From CAZIVP01 sp964542915 (GTDB lineage Bacteria; Calditrichota; Calditrichia; Calditrichales; Calditrichaceae), in the NCBI GenBank assembly GCA_964542915.1, contig CAZIVP010000024.1:1-44387 (forward strand): DNA of 44,387 nucleotides, in the 5' to 3' direction. The notes below the pieces were generated by a model. The model had not been told where the DNA came from, made no database searches, and saw only the letters and a list, made by a program, of their open reading frames with translations. The number at the start of each line of letters is the position of its first letter. Position 1 is the first letter of the stretch. Both the position numbers and the translations under genes were made by a program. Shown piece by piece: positions 36,836 to 44,387 of this stretch.

Positions 36836-36869
36836 AAACAAAAAAGGAACCGCAGAAAACGGTTCCTTT
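36836..36869 (-). terminator. Rho-independent terminator of the envelope operon
   Basis: Inverted repeat AAAGGAACCG (36843-36852)/CGGTTCCTTT (36860-36869), seven-base loop. On the minus strand it runs into further T's (TTTGTTTG), 40 nt after the DUF4097 stop. Confidence 0.8.
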
Positions 36870-36908
36870 GAAGGGAACATTGCTAATTAGTTTTATGCAA
36901 GTAATCGA

Positions 36909-37709
36909 TTATTCTCGAATGTGGATGCTTCCGTTGGTGGTTTTTATATAAATACGCGTTCCGCCTTTATTGATTTGCGTTTTGACATGTCCCGAATCGC
37001 CCGAAGAAACGCGGGCGCCCGGAATATCGACATTGACACGACCATTGGTGGTATGAGCTTCGAGTTCGGCGTTTGCATCCGGAGGCAGATACACATATAC
37101 CGAACCGTTCGTGGTTCGGATGTCCATGTCTTGTTGATTATACACTTTATCTAACTCGATTCGCACGGAGCCGTTGGTGGAATGTGCGTTAACCGCACCT
37201 GCCATTTGCTTTGCCAGAATTTTTCCGTTGGTTGTTTCAAGCCGGATTTGGCCCTCGCAACCTACGGCTTCAATTTTACCGTTGGTGGAATGCAAATCAA
37301 GGTCGAATGTTTCAGGTACACGAATTTCATACCGCACCGAGCCCTGATTATCAAAGAAGTCGAATAAGCGCGAAAGAAAACTTTCATTGCCGTCTTCTTT
37401 ATGGGGCAGGCGGGTTTCGACCCGGATAACTTCGCCGCTATCATCCACATCAATTTCAATGGCATCAAGCATGTTTCGCGCTTCTTCCGAAGTCGATCCT
37501 TTGACTTCCAAAAAGGCAACGATTTCAACAAGCGGCTCGTTCCAACTTTCGACCTGAATCGAACCGTTGGCATTTTTTACGGACAGGCCTTTTTTATCTT
37601 CAGCCTGTAATTGCTTTTTCCACGTTTCATTTAATGTGGTCGCCGGGAGTGGTTCGGATAACAAAAAAGCGGCGATCGCCAATAGGCAAAGGGACCAAAA
37701 CGTTCGCAT
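36909..37709 (-). CDS. DUF4097-family beta-repeat protein
   Basis: A 266-residue exported protein with a signal peptide (cleavage near PLPA, residue 23). The rest is a DUF4097-type beta-solenoid marked by repeated 'TNG' turns: NANGS, STNGK, TTNGK, STNGS, TTNGS, TTNGR and TTNGS, about every 20-40 residues. These domains resemble adhesins and bactofilin-like helices; no enzymatic role is known to me. I start at ATG 37709 (AAAGG eight bases before); the frame extends upstream into the previous gene. It is the last gene of a three-gene operon, 16 nt behind the four-repeat protein. Confidence 0.85.
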   Translation of the reverse strand: MRTFWSLCLLAIAAFLLSEPLPATTLNETWKKQLQAEDKKGLSVKNANGSIQVESWNEPLVEIVAFLEVKGSTSEEARNMLDAIEIDVDDSGEVIRVETRLPHKEDGNESFLSRLFDFFDNQGSVRYEIRVPETFDLDLHSTNGKIEAVGCEGQIRLETTNGKILAKQMAGAVNAHSTNGSVRIELDKVYNQQDMDIRTTNGSVYVYLPPDANAELEAHTTNGRVNVDIPGARVSSGDSGHVKTQINKGGTRIYIKTTNGSIHIRE

Positions 37710-37725
37710 AACAACCTTTCTATTT

Positions 37726-39477
37726 TTATGGTAAACGGTATATCGTGATGCCGTAGTCTTCCGGATTAAAAGGTGGATCATCATTCCAACGATTGAAGGC
37801 GTGACTGTCATCGGAACGATAGCGCACCTGATAGACGCCTTCCGTTAAGGTGAAAATGGTATCCACCTTGCGGTTTTTATCCGCGCCGCCGGCATGGCGC
37901 GTATCTCGGTAACGCATTTTCCAGACGTTGCTGCCATTGTCCATATTTTTAATCCAGCCGTAATCGTACATTTCATCCCAATCGCCTTCGCCCACGCAAA
38001 CAACCCTAATACGTGTGGGGTCATCGATCCGGAATTGTTTTCGTAAGTATTCGTTGTTACCGATATGCTTCAATTGAGCGATGATTTGAAGTCGATCTGT
38101 TCTGTCGGCGTCCAGTTTTTTATACACATTCTGGTTTTCAACCGGAAACACGGCGATACCCCACTTTTCGGGATACTGGGGCGGACGGTCATTCCATCCT
38201 TCATAGGAATGGGAATCATCGGACTGGTAATGAAGCAGATAATCGCCTGCTTTCAGTTGAATTTGATCGTTGAACAGACGGTTTTTCGCAGCGCCTCCCG
38301 CATGATTGGTTTTATGATAACGCATCTTCCAGACGATTTCTCCGGTGTTGCGATTGGATATCCATCCAAAATCGTACATATCGCCGTCCACGCCTTCTCC
38401 CAGCGCATAAATGCGTATCCGGGCATTCTTTTCAAGCCGGAAAGCTTCTTCTTTGTAAGCATAGTCGCCCACGCCGTCAATGGACACCAAAGCTTGCTTT
38501 TCCGCTTCACTGTAAGTTTCGACAATCGAAGAATCAAAGGATTTTTCGGCGGGTGAAATGGCGATCCCCCAAAAAAATGGATCGTAGGGCGGGTTGGCGT
38601 TCCATTTTTGGGGACTGTGGCTGCCGTCCAGTTGGTAATATACCAGATAAGAACCGGGTTTAAGATGAAACGTCTGTTCAAACCTCCGGTTCTTTACAGC
38701 GCCTCCGCCATATTGCGATAGCGGCTCCCGCATTTCCCAAATCCGTTCGCGGGTTTTAGCATCAACGATCCAGCCATAATCATACATTTTTCCTTCGAAA
38801 CCTTCGCCGTTGCCGTATATTTTGATCTTTATTCCTTCGGCGATGGTAAAGCCCCTGTGTTTTTGCTCGCCGTCCTGCATATCGGTTAAGTGAATAATGG
38901 CACTATTCTTTATGTTCTCATGGATTCCGAGGACATCTTGTTTGCTATAAACGGAATCCACTCCGCTTATGGTAACATGCCAACGATCGACCTGGTCCCA
39001 CCAACTTTCTTCACTGCCCAGCATTTTTCGTAATAATTTATCGAAGCTGAAGAAGCCATCGTCCATGCGATTGAAATGGGGTTTTACAGTCGAGAAGTAG
39101 ACTTCGTAACGACCCTTATCCAGCCGAACATCACCTTCGAAGGTCCGCGACCATTCATGCCAGCGCGAGGCCTTCGTATTATCGATGGTCATGCGCCAGA
39201 CCATTTCTCTTGTTTCAACATTCAAAATCCAGGCGTAAGCAAATTGATTGTGTTTATCCAGCCAGTGGTTATGCAAGCGTCGCACCCATTTGGAGCCGCC
39301 GGCGCCGACTGCCTCGATCGCAACCCGGGTCGGTTGTGTTAAGGCGAAACCGCCCATATGGATTTGACCGTATTGAAGATCATCGAGCTTCAGCTCTTTA
39401 TCACCGGCGAAATTTAGCCCGACCATCGCTATTACGAGTGTTATGATAAAAATCGAGTTTAAAAAAGGTTTACTCAT
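37726..39477 (-). CDS. Secreted protein with four copies of an unrecognised domain
   Basis: A 583-residue protein with a signal peptide (about residues 1-24). It is built from four related beta-rich domains of about 115 residues (roughly 35-171, 193-308, 328-445, 464-581). Repeats 2-4 share the pattern 'G(E)G..(E/D)MYD(Y/F)GWI', 'WKMRY', 'HAGGA.KNR', a strand ending 'YL.YYQ', 'SDDSHS...WND.PP' and a terminal 'WGIA(V/I)'. Repeat 1 is diverged. I do not know this domain. Conserved Trp, Tyr, Asp and His residues suggest a ligand- or metal-binding surface. It lies between the barrel gene (19 nt) and the DUF4097 gene (16 nt), so all three are probably one operon and act together in the envelope. 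Confidence 0.8.
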   Translation of the reverse strand: MSKPFLNSIFIITLVIAMVGLNFAGDKELKLDDLQYGQIHMGGFALTQPTRVAIEAVGAGGSKWVRRLHNHWLDKHNQFAYAWILNVETREMVWRMTIDNTKASRWHEWSRTFEGDVRLDKGRYEVYFSTVKPHFNRMDDGFFSFDKLLRKMLGSEESWWDQVDRWHVTISGVDSVYSKQDVLGIHENIKNSAIIHLTDMQDGEQKHRGFTIAEGIKIKIYGNGEGFEGKMYDYGWIVDAKTRERIWEMREPLSQYGGGAVKNRRFEQTFHLKPGSYLVYYQLDGSHSPQKWNANPPYDPFFWGIAISPAEKSFDSSIVETYSEAEKQALVSIDGVGDYAYKEEAFRLEKNARIRIYALGEGVDGDMYDFGWISNRNTGEIVWKMRYHKTNHAGGAAKNRLFNDQIQLKAGDYLLHYQSDDSHSYEGWNDRPPQYPEKWGIAVFPVENQNVYKKLDADRTDRLQIIAQLKHIGNNEYLRKQFRIDDPTRIRVVCVGEGDWDEMYDYGWIKNMDNGSNVWKMRYRDTRHAGGADKNRKVDTIFTLTEGVYQVRYRSDDSHAFNRWNDDPPFNPEDYGITIYRLP

Positions 39478-39496
39478 AAGTATGGGACCTTTTTGA

Positions 39497-41125
39497 TTAA
39501 AATGGTTTACTCAACCGGAAGGTAACGCGTACCGGATCGATGCCGGTGTCCAGGCGTTTGGCGATGCTGAGACGCGCCTTACCGGACCATGAGGTCAACG
39601 CCACACCAAAATCGGTTTTGATATCGTTCCAGGTGAGATTATTAAAACCCGCATTCCAGGCATCCTCTTCGCTAACCTGGGCCCGGTTCCAGGCGGCGCC
39701 GGCATCAAAAAACATCATATAGCGAACGTCGTCAAAGAAGAGAAGACTGGTATTCAGAATACGCGGGCTGATATTGTATTCGAAATTAGCCAACAGCATT
39801 CGGTCAAGCGGCGTTATGGAACCGTCTTCATGAGTCATATAGGAAAACGCTTTGTAATCATAGCCTCTTAACGTGCTGATACCGCCAATTTCGTAGGATT
39901 TCTGAAGCGGCAGGCCGCCTTCGGCCGAACCGATTTTGAATCGCATATCCAACCGCTCGTAACGTCCGATTTGTTGATAGCGCCGTATTTCAAACTGATA
40001 TCGGTTAAACGAATAATCGCTGTTAAGTTCGGAGTTGGATGTTTCGACGGCTAATTTGGCATACCATCCGTCGCGGGGCGTTTCACGATTATCCCGGCTA
40101 TCCAGATAGAGCTCTCCAAACAGGCTGCGATTTCTGCCCTCGGTAACCGGAGGATTCTCATCGAACTTTTTATCGCCGCCGAAAATGGCCCAGTCCGTAT
40201 TCTTTTCCAAACTACGAAATCGTTCGTTTCTGTATCCTAACGTGCCTTTAAAAAAGATGGTTATATTTTGACTCGCATGCAATTCATAACCGTACCGTCG
40301 GTAAAAATCCTGAAAATCTTCATGGATCAGGAGGGCGGCCAGGCTGTTTTCCAGTGGATTGATTAGCCAATTGTCTTTTGTATCGGTTAGATCATAAGCT
40401 TTAGCGCCGATTTCAAAGCGGTATTTTTTCTGATTGAAAAACCAGCGATCGATGCCCAGTTGGTAACGCCAGGCGCTTTCTTCAAATCCGTATCCGCCGA
40501 AACCGTGTAAGGTAAAATAGTTGTATTTTCCGGCAATCTCTTTGGGAAATGTAATGCCTAAGAACAAGCCCTGAACACGGTTATAACGGAAAACCACTTC
40601 TTCATCGTACCTACCCAGGTTAAGCGTGCTGTACGATTTATTGTAGCGGCTTTGAACGTTGCCGAGATGCGATAATTGTTCCAGTTTGTCCTCATCATGC
40701 AACTCTTTGGGAGTGAACAAATTTCGGGCGCGTGTCTCAATCTGGTTGCCCGTGACAAGACTGGCGCGATTCTGAAAAATGCTTCCGTTGATACTGGTAA
40801 CGTTGCCGTTGATAACGGCATCGGATTTGATATATACATTTCCCATGATAACGAGTACGTCGCCCCTTATTTCGCCCCGCACGGTCAGGTCGCCGTCGAT
40901 TACAATTACATTACCCGGCATGAGGCTGTCCGATTTGATGACGGTATCGTTTTCAAAACGAAAATCGCGTTTTTGTTTATCGCTGATGTATTTTTCATGC
41001 GCTCGCTTCTCGATATCCTCGCTTACATTGCTGTTTTTATCGTTATCTTCCCGTTGCGCAAAACTGGCAAGCGGAATCAATAACAAAAGTATAAAAAAAC
41101 AATAGTATAATGTTCTTGAAATCAT
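39497..41125 (-). CDS. Outer-membrane Omp85-like barrel with N-terminal bactofilin-like segment
   Basis: A 542-residue exported protein with a signal peptide (about residues 1-23, ASFAQ). Residues 60-130 form a short beta-helix with 'GNVIVIDGDLTVRGEIRGDVLVIMGNVYI' style repeats, as in polymer-forming bactofilin-like domains. The C-terminal two thirds are a predicted 16-strand-type barrel with alternating hydrophobic strands, the Omp85/BamA-type LRGY motif (419-422) and a final Phe (RLSKPF) typical of outer-membrane insertion. No POTRA domains are seen. It leads the operon with the four-repeat and DUF4097 genes and has a GGAGG ribosome binding site. It could be a translocation or assembly pore for them; this is inference. 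Confidence 0.82.
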   Translation of the reverse strand: MISRTLYYCFFILLLLIPLASFAQREDNDKNSNVSEDIEKRAHEKYISDKQKRDFRFENDTVIKSDSLMPGNVIVIDGDLTVRGEIRGDVLVIMGNVYIKSDAVINGNVTSINGSIFQNRASLVTGNQIETRARNLFTPKELHDEDKLEQLSHLGNVQSRYNKSYSTLNLGRYDEEVVFRYNRVQGLFLGITFPKEIAGKYNYFTLHGFGGYGFEESAWRYQLGIDRWFFNQKKYRFEIGAKAYDLTDTKDNWLINPLENSLAALLIHEDFQDFYRRYGYELHASQNITIFFKGTLGYRNERFRSLEKNTDWAIFGGDKKFDENPPVTEGRNRSLFGELYLDSRDNRETPRDGWYAKLAVETSNSELNSDYSFNRYQFEIRRYQQIGRYERLDMRFKIGSAEGGLPLQKSYEIGGISTLRGYDYKAFSYMTHEDGSITPLDRMLLANFEYNISPRILNTSLLFFDDVRYMMFFDAGAAWNRAQVSEEDAWNAGFNNLTWNDIKTDFGVALTSWSGKARLSIAKRLDTGIDPVRVTFRLSKPF

Positions 41126-41478
41126 AATAAACCTCCGTATTCACACTCCGAAACTACAGCTTAACTACGAAACGATTGCGCATTTTGTTACATGGATGCA
41201 TTGCATTGTTTACAGGTTCATTGACCTCACTGGTGTGTTAAATATAGAGAAGAAACCCAATTTGGGCGAACATTATTTTTACAGCGCATGGTTCCGTTTT
41301 TTACCCCCCGGGATGATTTGATAAGCAATCCGGCGGGGTGGAATTTACAACTCATAGGGTCCTGCCTTATACAATGCAGGAAAGGTTGTTAAAGGGCAAG
41401 GCGACACAGGTATCGTTTCGTTATTATTTTAACTTGTTTGATTGAGGGAATTGTCTGAGCGGTTCGGGAATGGTGATA
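41126..41478. other. Intergenic region upstream of the envelope operon
   Basis: About 350 bases between the barrel gene start and the terminator of the coiled-coil gene, all minus-strand. It presumably holds the envelope operon promoter. A long-armed GC inverted repeat (ACCCCCCGGG near 41302 against CCGGCGGGGT near 41329) is seen but has no T-run, and no ORF is evident. Confidence 0.45.
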
Positions 41479-41512
41479 TAAAAAAACGGCGTCGCCCGGC
41501 GACGCCGTTTTG
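41479..41512 (-). terminator. Rho-independent terminator of the coiled-coil gene (bidirectional shape)
   Basis: Stem ACGGCGTCG (41486-41494)/CGACGCCGT (41500-41508), with A's before and T's after. It ends the minus-strand transcript 20 nt past the coiled-coil stop. It would also work on the plus strand, though no plus-strand gene needs it. Confidence 0.88.
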
Positions 41513-41533
41513 TGTTGCATTTAAAGGGATAGG

Positions 41534-41818
41534 TTAGAATTTGGATTTAGCTTTATCAAAGGCTTTGCGCATCTCTTCCCAGCTTTTCTCGAAACCACTC
41601 TTAATGTCCTGCCAGGCTTCGTCGCTTGCCTGCCGCAACTCCTTTAGCTTCTTTTCGGTCGTATCGCGCCGGCTTTTAATTTCGTCGAGTTGCTTCTGGT
41701 ATTCCTCTTTCGCTGTGGAGCTGGTCTTGTCGATTTTGCCCTTCAGCCGATCAATCTCTTTATCCCATTCTTTCAATTGATCCGCCATACGTTGTAAATA
41801 TGATTTCTTGTCTTCCAT
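41534..41818 (-). CDS. Small coiled-coil protein, sll1863-like stress family
   Basis: A 94-residue, highly charged, entirely helical protein. Heptad repeats run from about residue 5 to 90. The sequence resembles the sll1863 stress-response family (starts with DKKSYLQRMADQLKEWDKEID and ends AKSKF). There is no signal or membrane segment. The function is not established; related proteins are linked to stress in cyanobacteria and other bacteria. A GAGGGG ribosome binding site precedes ATG 41818. It starts 36 nt after the pckA stop on the same strand and is followed by a strong terminator, so it is probably the last gene of a pckA transcript. Confidence 0.75.
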   Translation of the reverse strand: MEDKKSYLQRMADQLKEWDKEIDRLKGKIDKTSSTAKEEYQKQLDEIKSRRDTTEKKLKELRQASDEAWQDIKSGFEKSWEEMRKAFDKAKSKF

Positions 41819-41854
41819 AATTCACCCCTCATTAATTGGTTTGTGTTCGTTGGT

Positions 41855-43465
41855 TTAAATGTTTGGTCCGGCATTTTTGACTCCATCCGATACAAACGTT
41901 TCATATTCTTTAAAGTTCTCTTTAAAATTTCGAGCTAAATCCTCGGCTTTTTTGTCATAAGCTTCCGGGTCTTTCCACGTGTTCTTGGGATGAAGTACCT
42001 CCGAAGGTACGCCGGGGCATTCATTGGGCATCTCCAGTCCGAATATCGGATCCGTCTCGAAGGAAACATCGTCCAAATCACCCTCAAGGGCGGCGTTTAA
42101 AAGAGCCCTTGTATATTTGATGGATATACGTTCGCCCTCACCGTAAGGGCCTCCGGTCCAGCCTGTATTGACCAGCCAACATTTCACATCGTGATCTTCA
42201 ATTTTTTTGCCAAGCAGTTTGGCATACTCGCTGGGGTGCATGGGCATAAACGGTGCTCCGAAACAGGTACTGAACGTGGCCTGGGGTTCGTTGATCCCTT
42301 TTTCCGTACCGGCGACTTTAGCAGTATAACCAAGCAAGAAGTGGTACATGGCCTGTTCTCTTGTTAAACGCGATATGGGCGGTAAAACGCCGAAAGCATC
42401 GGCGGTTAAAAACACAATGTTTTTGGGATGATCGCCCTGGCTTTCTTCCACGATGTTATCAAGATGGCTAATGGGATAAGAAGCGCGCGTGTTTTCCGTG
42501 AATGTATCGTCGTCCAGATTGGGACGCCTCCAATAGGCGTCGATGTTCACATTTTCCAGAATGGTTCCGAATTTGCGGGTTGTTTCATAAATTTCGGGTT
42601 CGGCTTCGGGTGAGAGGCGGATTACCTTCGCGTAACAACCACCTTCGAAATTAAAAATACCTTTATCGCTCCAGCCATGTTCATCGTCACCGATTAGTGC
42701 ACGCTTAGGATCAGCGGAGAGCGTCGTTTTACCGGTTCCCGATAATCCGAAGAAGAGGGCCGAATCGCCTTTTTTACCTACGTTGGCGCTACAATGCATC
42801 GGCATAACGCCGCGTTGCGGGAGCAAATAATTAAGAAGGGTAAAGATGGATTTCTTTATTTCTCCGGCGTAACTGGTGCCTCCGATCAAAATGAGACGTT
42901 CTTTGAGATTCATCAGAATAAAAGCTTCGGAGTTGGTGTTGTCGACGCTGGGATAGGCGTGAAATTTTGGCAAATCGATAACGGTGTAAGCGGGTTTGTG
43001 TTGTTCCAATTCTTCTTTTGACATAATCCGAATGAACATATTGCGCGCAAAGAGGGAATGCCAGGCATATTCGGTAATTACGCGTATTGGGATGCGATAC
43101 TGTTCGTTCGTTCCCGCGTAACAATCCTGCACGAAAACGTCGTTGCCCTGCATGTAGGCCTGTACCCGATGCCATATTCTGTTGAACTTTTCCTCTTCGA
43201 AAGGCCGGTTTACTTTACCCCACCAAATTTTTTCGCCGGTTTCATCTTCCTTAACGATGAATTTATCATTGGGGGAGCGGCCGGTGATGGCGCCGGTACG
43301 CACCACAATGGGACCGAGATGGGCGAGTAAGCCTTCCCGCCGTCGGATAATCTGTTCGTATAAAGATGGCGTCGTCAAATTCCAGTAGATATTATTGAGA
43401 TTGTAAAGTCCCAGATATTGCAGGTCTTCTGCAGGATGTATTTCATGCTGAGATTGTGAGATCAT
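41855..43465 (-). CDS. pckA: Phosphoenolpyruvate carboxykinase (ATP)
   Basis: A 536-residue cytoplasmic enzyme converting oxaloacetate and ATP to phosphoenolpyruvate and CO2, the first committed step of gluconeogenesis. The ATP-type P-loop GLSGTGKT is at 240-247, the second metal-binding motif LIGDDEHGWS at 257-266 and the HCSANVGKKGDSALFFG segment precedes them. RTGAITGRSPNDKFI near the N-terminus binds oxaloacetate. I start at ATG 43465 because GGGGGAG is immediately upstream; a longer frame to 43522 adds 19 unneeded residues. With acs it supports growth on acetate or amino acids. The coiled-coil gene follows at 36 nt. Confidence 0.96.
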   Translation of the reverse strand: MISQSQHEIHPAEDLQYLGLYNLNNIYWNLTTPSLYEQIIRRREGLLAHLGPIVVRTGAITGRSPNDKFIVKEDETGEKIWWGKVNRPFEEEKFNRIWHRVQAYMQGNDVFVQDCYAGTNEQYRIPIRVITEYAWHSLFARNMFIRIMSKEELEQHKPAYTVIDLPKFHAYPSVDNTNSEAFILMNLKERLILIGGTSYAGEIKKSIFTLLNYLLPQRGVMPMHCSANVGKKGDSALFFGLSGTGKTTLSADPKRALIGDDEHGWSDKGIFNFEGGCYAKVIRLSPEAEPEIYETTRKFGTILENVNIDAYWRRPNLDDDTFTENTRASYPISHLDNIVEESQGDHPKNIVFLTADAFGVLPPISRLTREQAMYHFLLGYTAKVAGTEKGINEPQATFSTCFGAPFMPMHPSEYAKLLGKKIEDHDVKCWLVNTGWTGGPYGEGERISIKYTRALLNAALEGDLDDVSFETDPIFGLEMPNECPGVPSEVLHPKNTWKDPEAYDKKAEDLARNFKENFKEYETFVSDGVKNAGPNI

Positions 43466-43678
43466 AGCTCCCCCGCTATTTATTAATTTGAATCGTTTGA
43501 TTAGTTCGAAGTCGGGTCGCAACCATTTAAATTAAGGCAAAAGAGTGGGTAGGGCAATTAAAATTTGGATATGAATCCTGTCAAACGGCGGCGTTTCAAG
43601 GGCTAAAAGCCAATTACAACGGAGCGTACGGAAGAAGCGAGGGCGCCGGATGACCGGGATCAACCGTTCTGTGACCGT

Positions 43679-44368
43679 TTATTCTTTTAATAGATCGCAT
43701 AATTTGTCGATTTTTTCCGAATTGCCCATCACAATAAGATGATCATTGACATTTAATACCGTTGATGAGCTGGGATTCATAATCCATTCCGATGTAGCGG
43801 CGCGTTTAACTGCAATAACGGTAAGCCCCGTCCGCTGCGGAATTTTAGCGTCGGCCAGTGATTTATCCTGAAGGCGGCTTCCCTGGGGCACTTTCACTTC
43901 TTCCATGCGGAAGGACTTTTCGTCGCCGCGCATCATCACTTCGAGAAAACTAACGACGGTTGGCCTCAGCATCACCGATGCCATCCGCAGACCTTCTACA
44001 ATATTGGGAGAAATCACATAATTGGCGCCGGCGCGGTACAGTTTGTCTTCCGTGTGCGAATCCAATGATCGGGCGATGATGGTTAAATTGGGATTGAGCG
44101 ATTTGGCTGAAACCACCACAAACAGGTTATCAGCATCGACCGCCAGCGCCGTTATTAGGCCGCCGGCATTTTTAATATTGGCTTCCTCAAGCGATTGATC
44201 TTTTGTAGCGTCGCCAGCGATAACGGGAAGATTCGGAAAGCTCTCGCTGAGGTAAGCCAGTTTGTCTGTGTTTTCTTCGATTACCACTAACGGTTTATGG
44301 GCGTGGATGAATTCTTTGATTACGTTAAGCCCGGTGTCTTGGTTCAGCGGGAATTGGACTTTTAGCAT
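43679..44368 (-). CDS. TrkA/RCK-type potassium-channel regulatory protein, N-terminally truncated
   Basis: A 229-residue protein with a partial Rossmann fold and a TrkA-C domain. Recognisable parts are PLVVIEENTDK, VIAGDATKDQSLEEANI, SLNPNLTIIARSLD, GANYVISPNIVEGLRMAS (about residues 30-130) and the TrkA-C domain (about 150-229; QRTGLTVIAVKR, NVNDHLIVMG). The expected N-terminal strand with the GxGxxG nucleotide-binding motif is absent: the protein starts at 'MLKVQFPLNQDTGLNVIKEF'. An in-frame TAA (44369-44371 on the plus strand) lies directly upstream, so no longer frame exists in the window. No ion-channel domain is seen. Real truncation, a frameshift or a contig-edge artefact are all possible. 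Confidence 0.7.
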   Translation of the reverse strand: MLKVQFPLNQDTGLNVIKEFIHAHKPLVVIEENTDKLAYLSESFPNLPVIAGDATKDQSLEEANIKNAGGLITALAVDADNLFVVVSAKSLNPNLTIIARSLDSHTEDKLYRAGANYVISPNIVEGLRMASVMLRPTVVSFLEVMMRGDEKSFRMEEVKVPQGSRLQDKSLADAKIPQRTGLTVIAVKRAATSEWIMNPSSSTVLNVNDHLIVMGNSEKIDKLCDLLKE

Positions 44369-44387
44369 TTAAAATAAGTAACACCTA

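Noticed and set aside
38065..38556. 163-codon plus-strand frame in the four-repeat gene
   Set aside because: Antisense shadow of a repeat-containing gene; hydrophobic stretches are by-products of the opposite-strand codons.
41297..41340. GC-rich inverted repeat considered as a terminator
   Set aside because: Arms are imperfect, the loop is long and no T-run follows on either strand.
1..44387. Search for tRNA/rRNA genes, phage or mobility genes and a defence island
   Set aside because: No T-loop/anticodon patterns, integrases, transposases or known defence proteins were recognised; the genes are housekeeping, transport and envelope functions.

Overview
This window reads as a chromosomal segment of a free-living Gram-negative heterotroph from the wider Fibrobacterota-Chlorobiota-Bacteroidota group, most likely Calditrichota/KSB1-like or Ignavibacteria-like (inferred from protein style, not proven). 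Four secreted proteins end in the 'YPNPFNP' C-terminal module typical of type IX-type secretion or sorting in these phyla. Many genes have good AGGAGG-type ribosome binding sites, unlike most Bacteroidota. I see no phage, transposase, integrase, CRISPR, rRNA or tRNA. Both window ends carry genes that look truncated at the 5' side.

Layout. 1-3.7 kb: a large secreted beta-helix protein with three almost perfect tandem 459-bp repeats. 3.7-6.6 kb (minus): a PfpI/DJ-1 protein and acetyl-CoA synthetase. 6.7-10.5 kb (plus): an export operon with two HlyD-type adaptors and a MacB/FtsX-type permease, but no ATPase or outer-membrane channel. 10.6-12.8 kb: a spore-photoproduct-lyase-like radical SAM protein converging with a DMT transporter. 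12.9-16.4 kb (minus): a secreted M14 carboxypeptidase and a DUF1460 protein. 16.9-21.2 kb (plus): three secreted proteins, including a dockerin-like protein directly followed by a cohesin-like, CTD-bearing one. 21.3-24.6 kb (minus): a packed operon of a membrane protein, a methionine/glutamine-type aminotransferase, an omega-amidase and a DUF4846 protein. 24.9-33.1 kb: a DUF1893 protein, a six-PAS hybrid histidine kinase, a MarC-family protein, an MFS transporter and a threefold-repeat beta-helix lipoprotein. 33.6-36.7 kb: a PilZ protein, a dicarboxylate/amino-acid symporter and ornithine aminotransferase. 36.9-41.1 kb (minus): an envelope operon encoding a bactofilin-like/Omp85-like barrel fusion, a secreted protein with four copies of a domain I do not recognise, and a DUF4097 protein. 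41.5-44.4 kb (minus): an sll1863-like coiled-coil protein, PEP carboxykinase and a TrkA-type regulator lacking its nucleotide-binding N-terminus.

How the genes may fit together. The metabolic genes point to growth on acetate and amino acids: Acs activates acetate, the symporter may import dicarboxylates or glutamate, ornithine and methionine/glutamine aminotransferases feed 2-oxo acids, and PckA runs gluconeogenesis. The secreted carboxypeptidase would supply amino acids. The rest is mostly cell-surface construction. The most interesting candidates for undescribed biology are the barrel/four-repeat/DUF4097 operon and the adjacent dockerin-like/cohesin-like pair.
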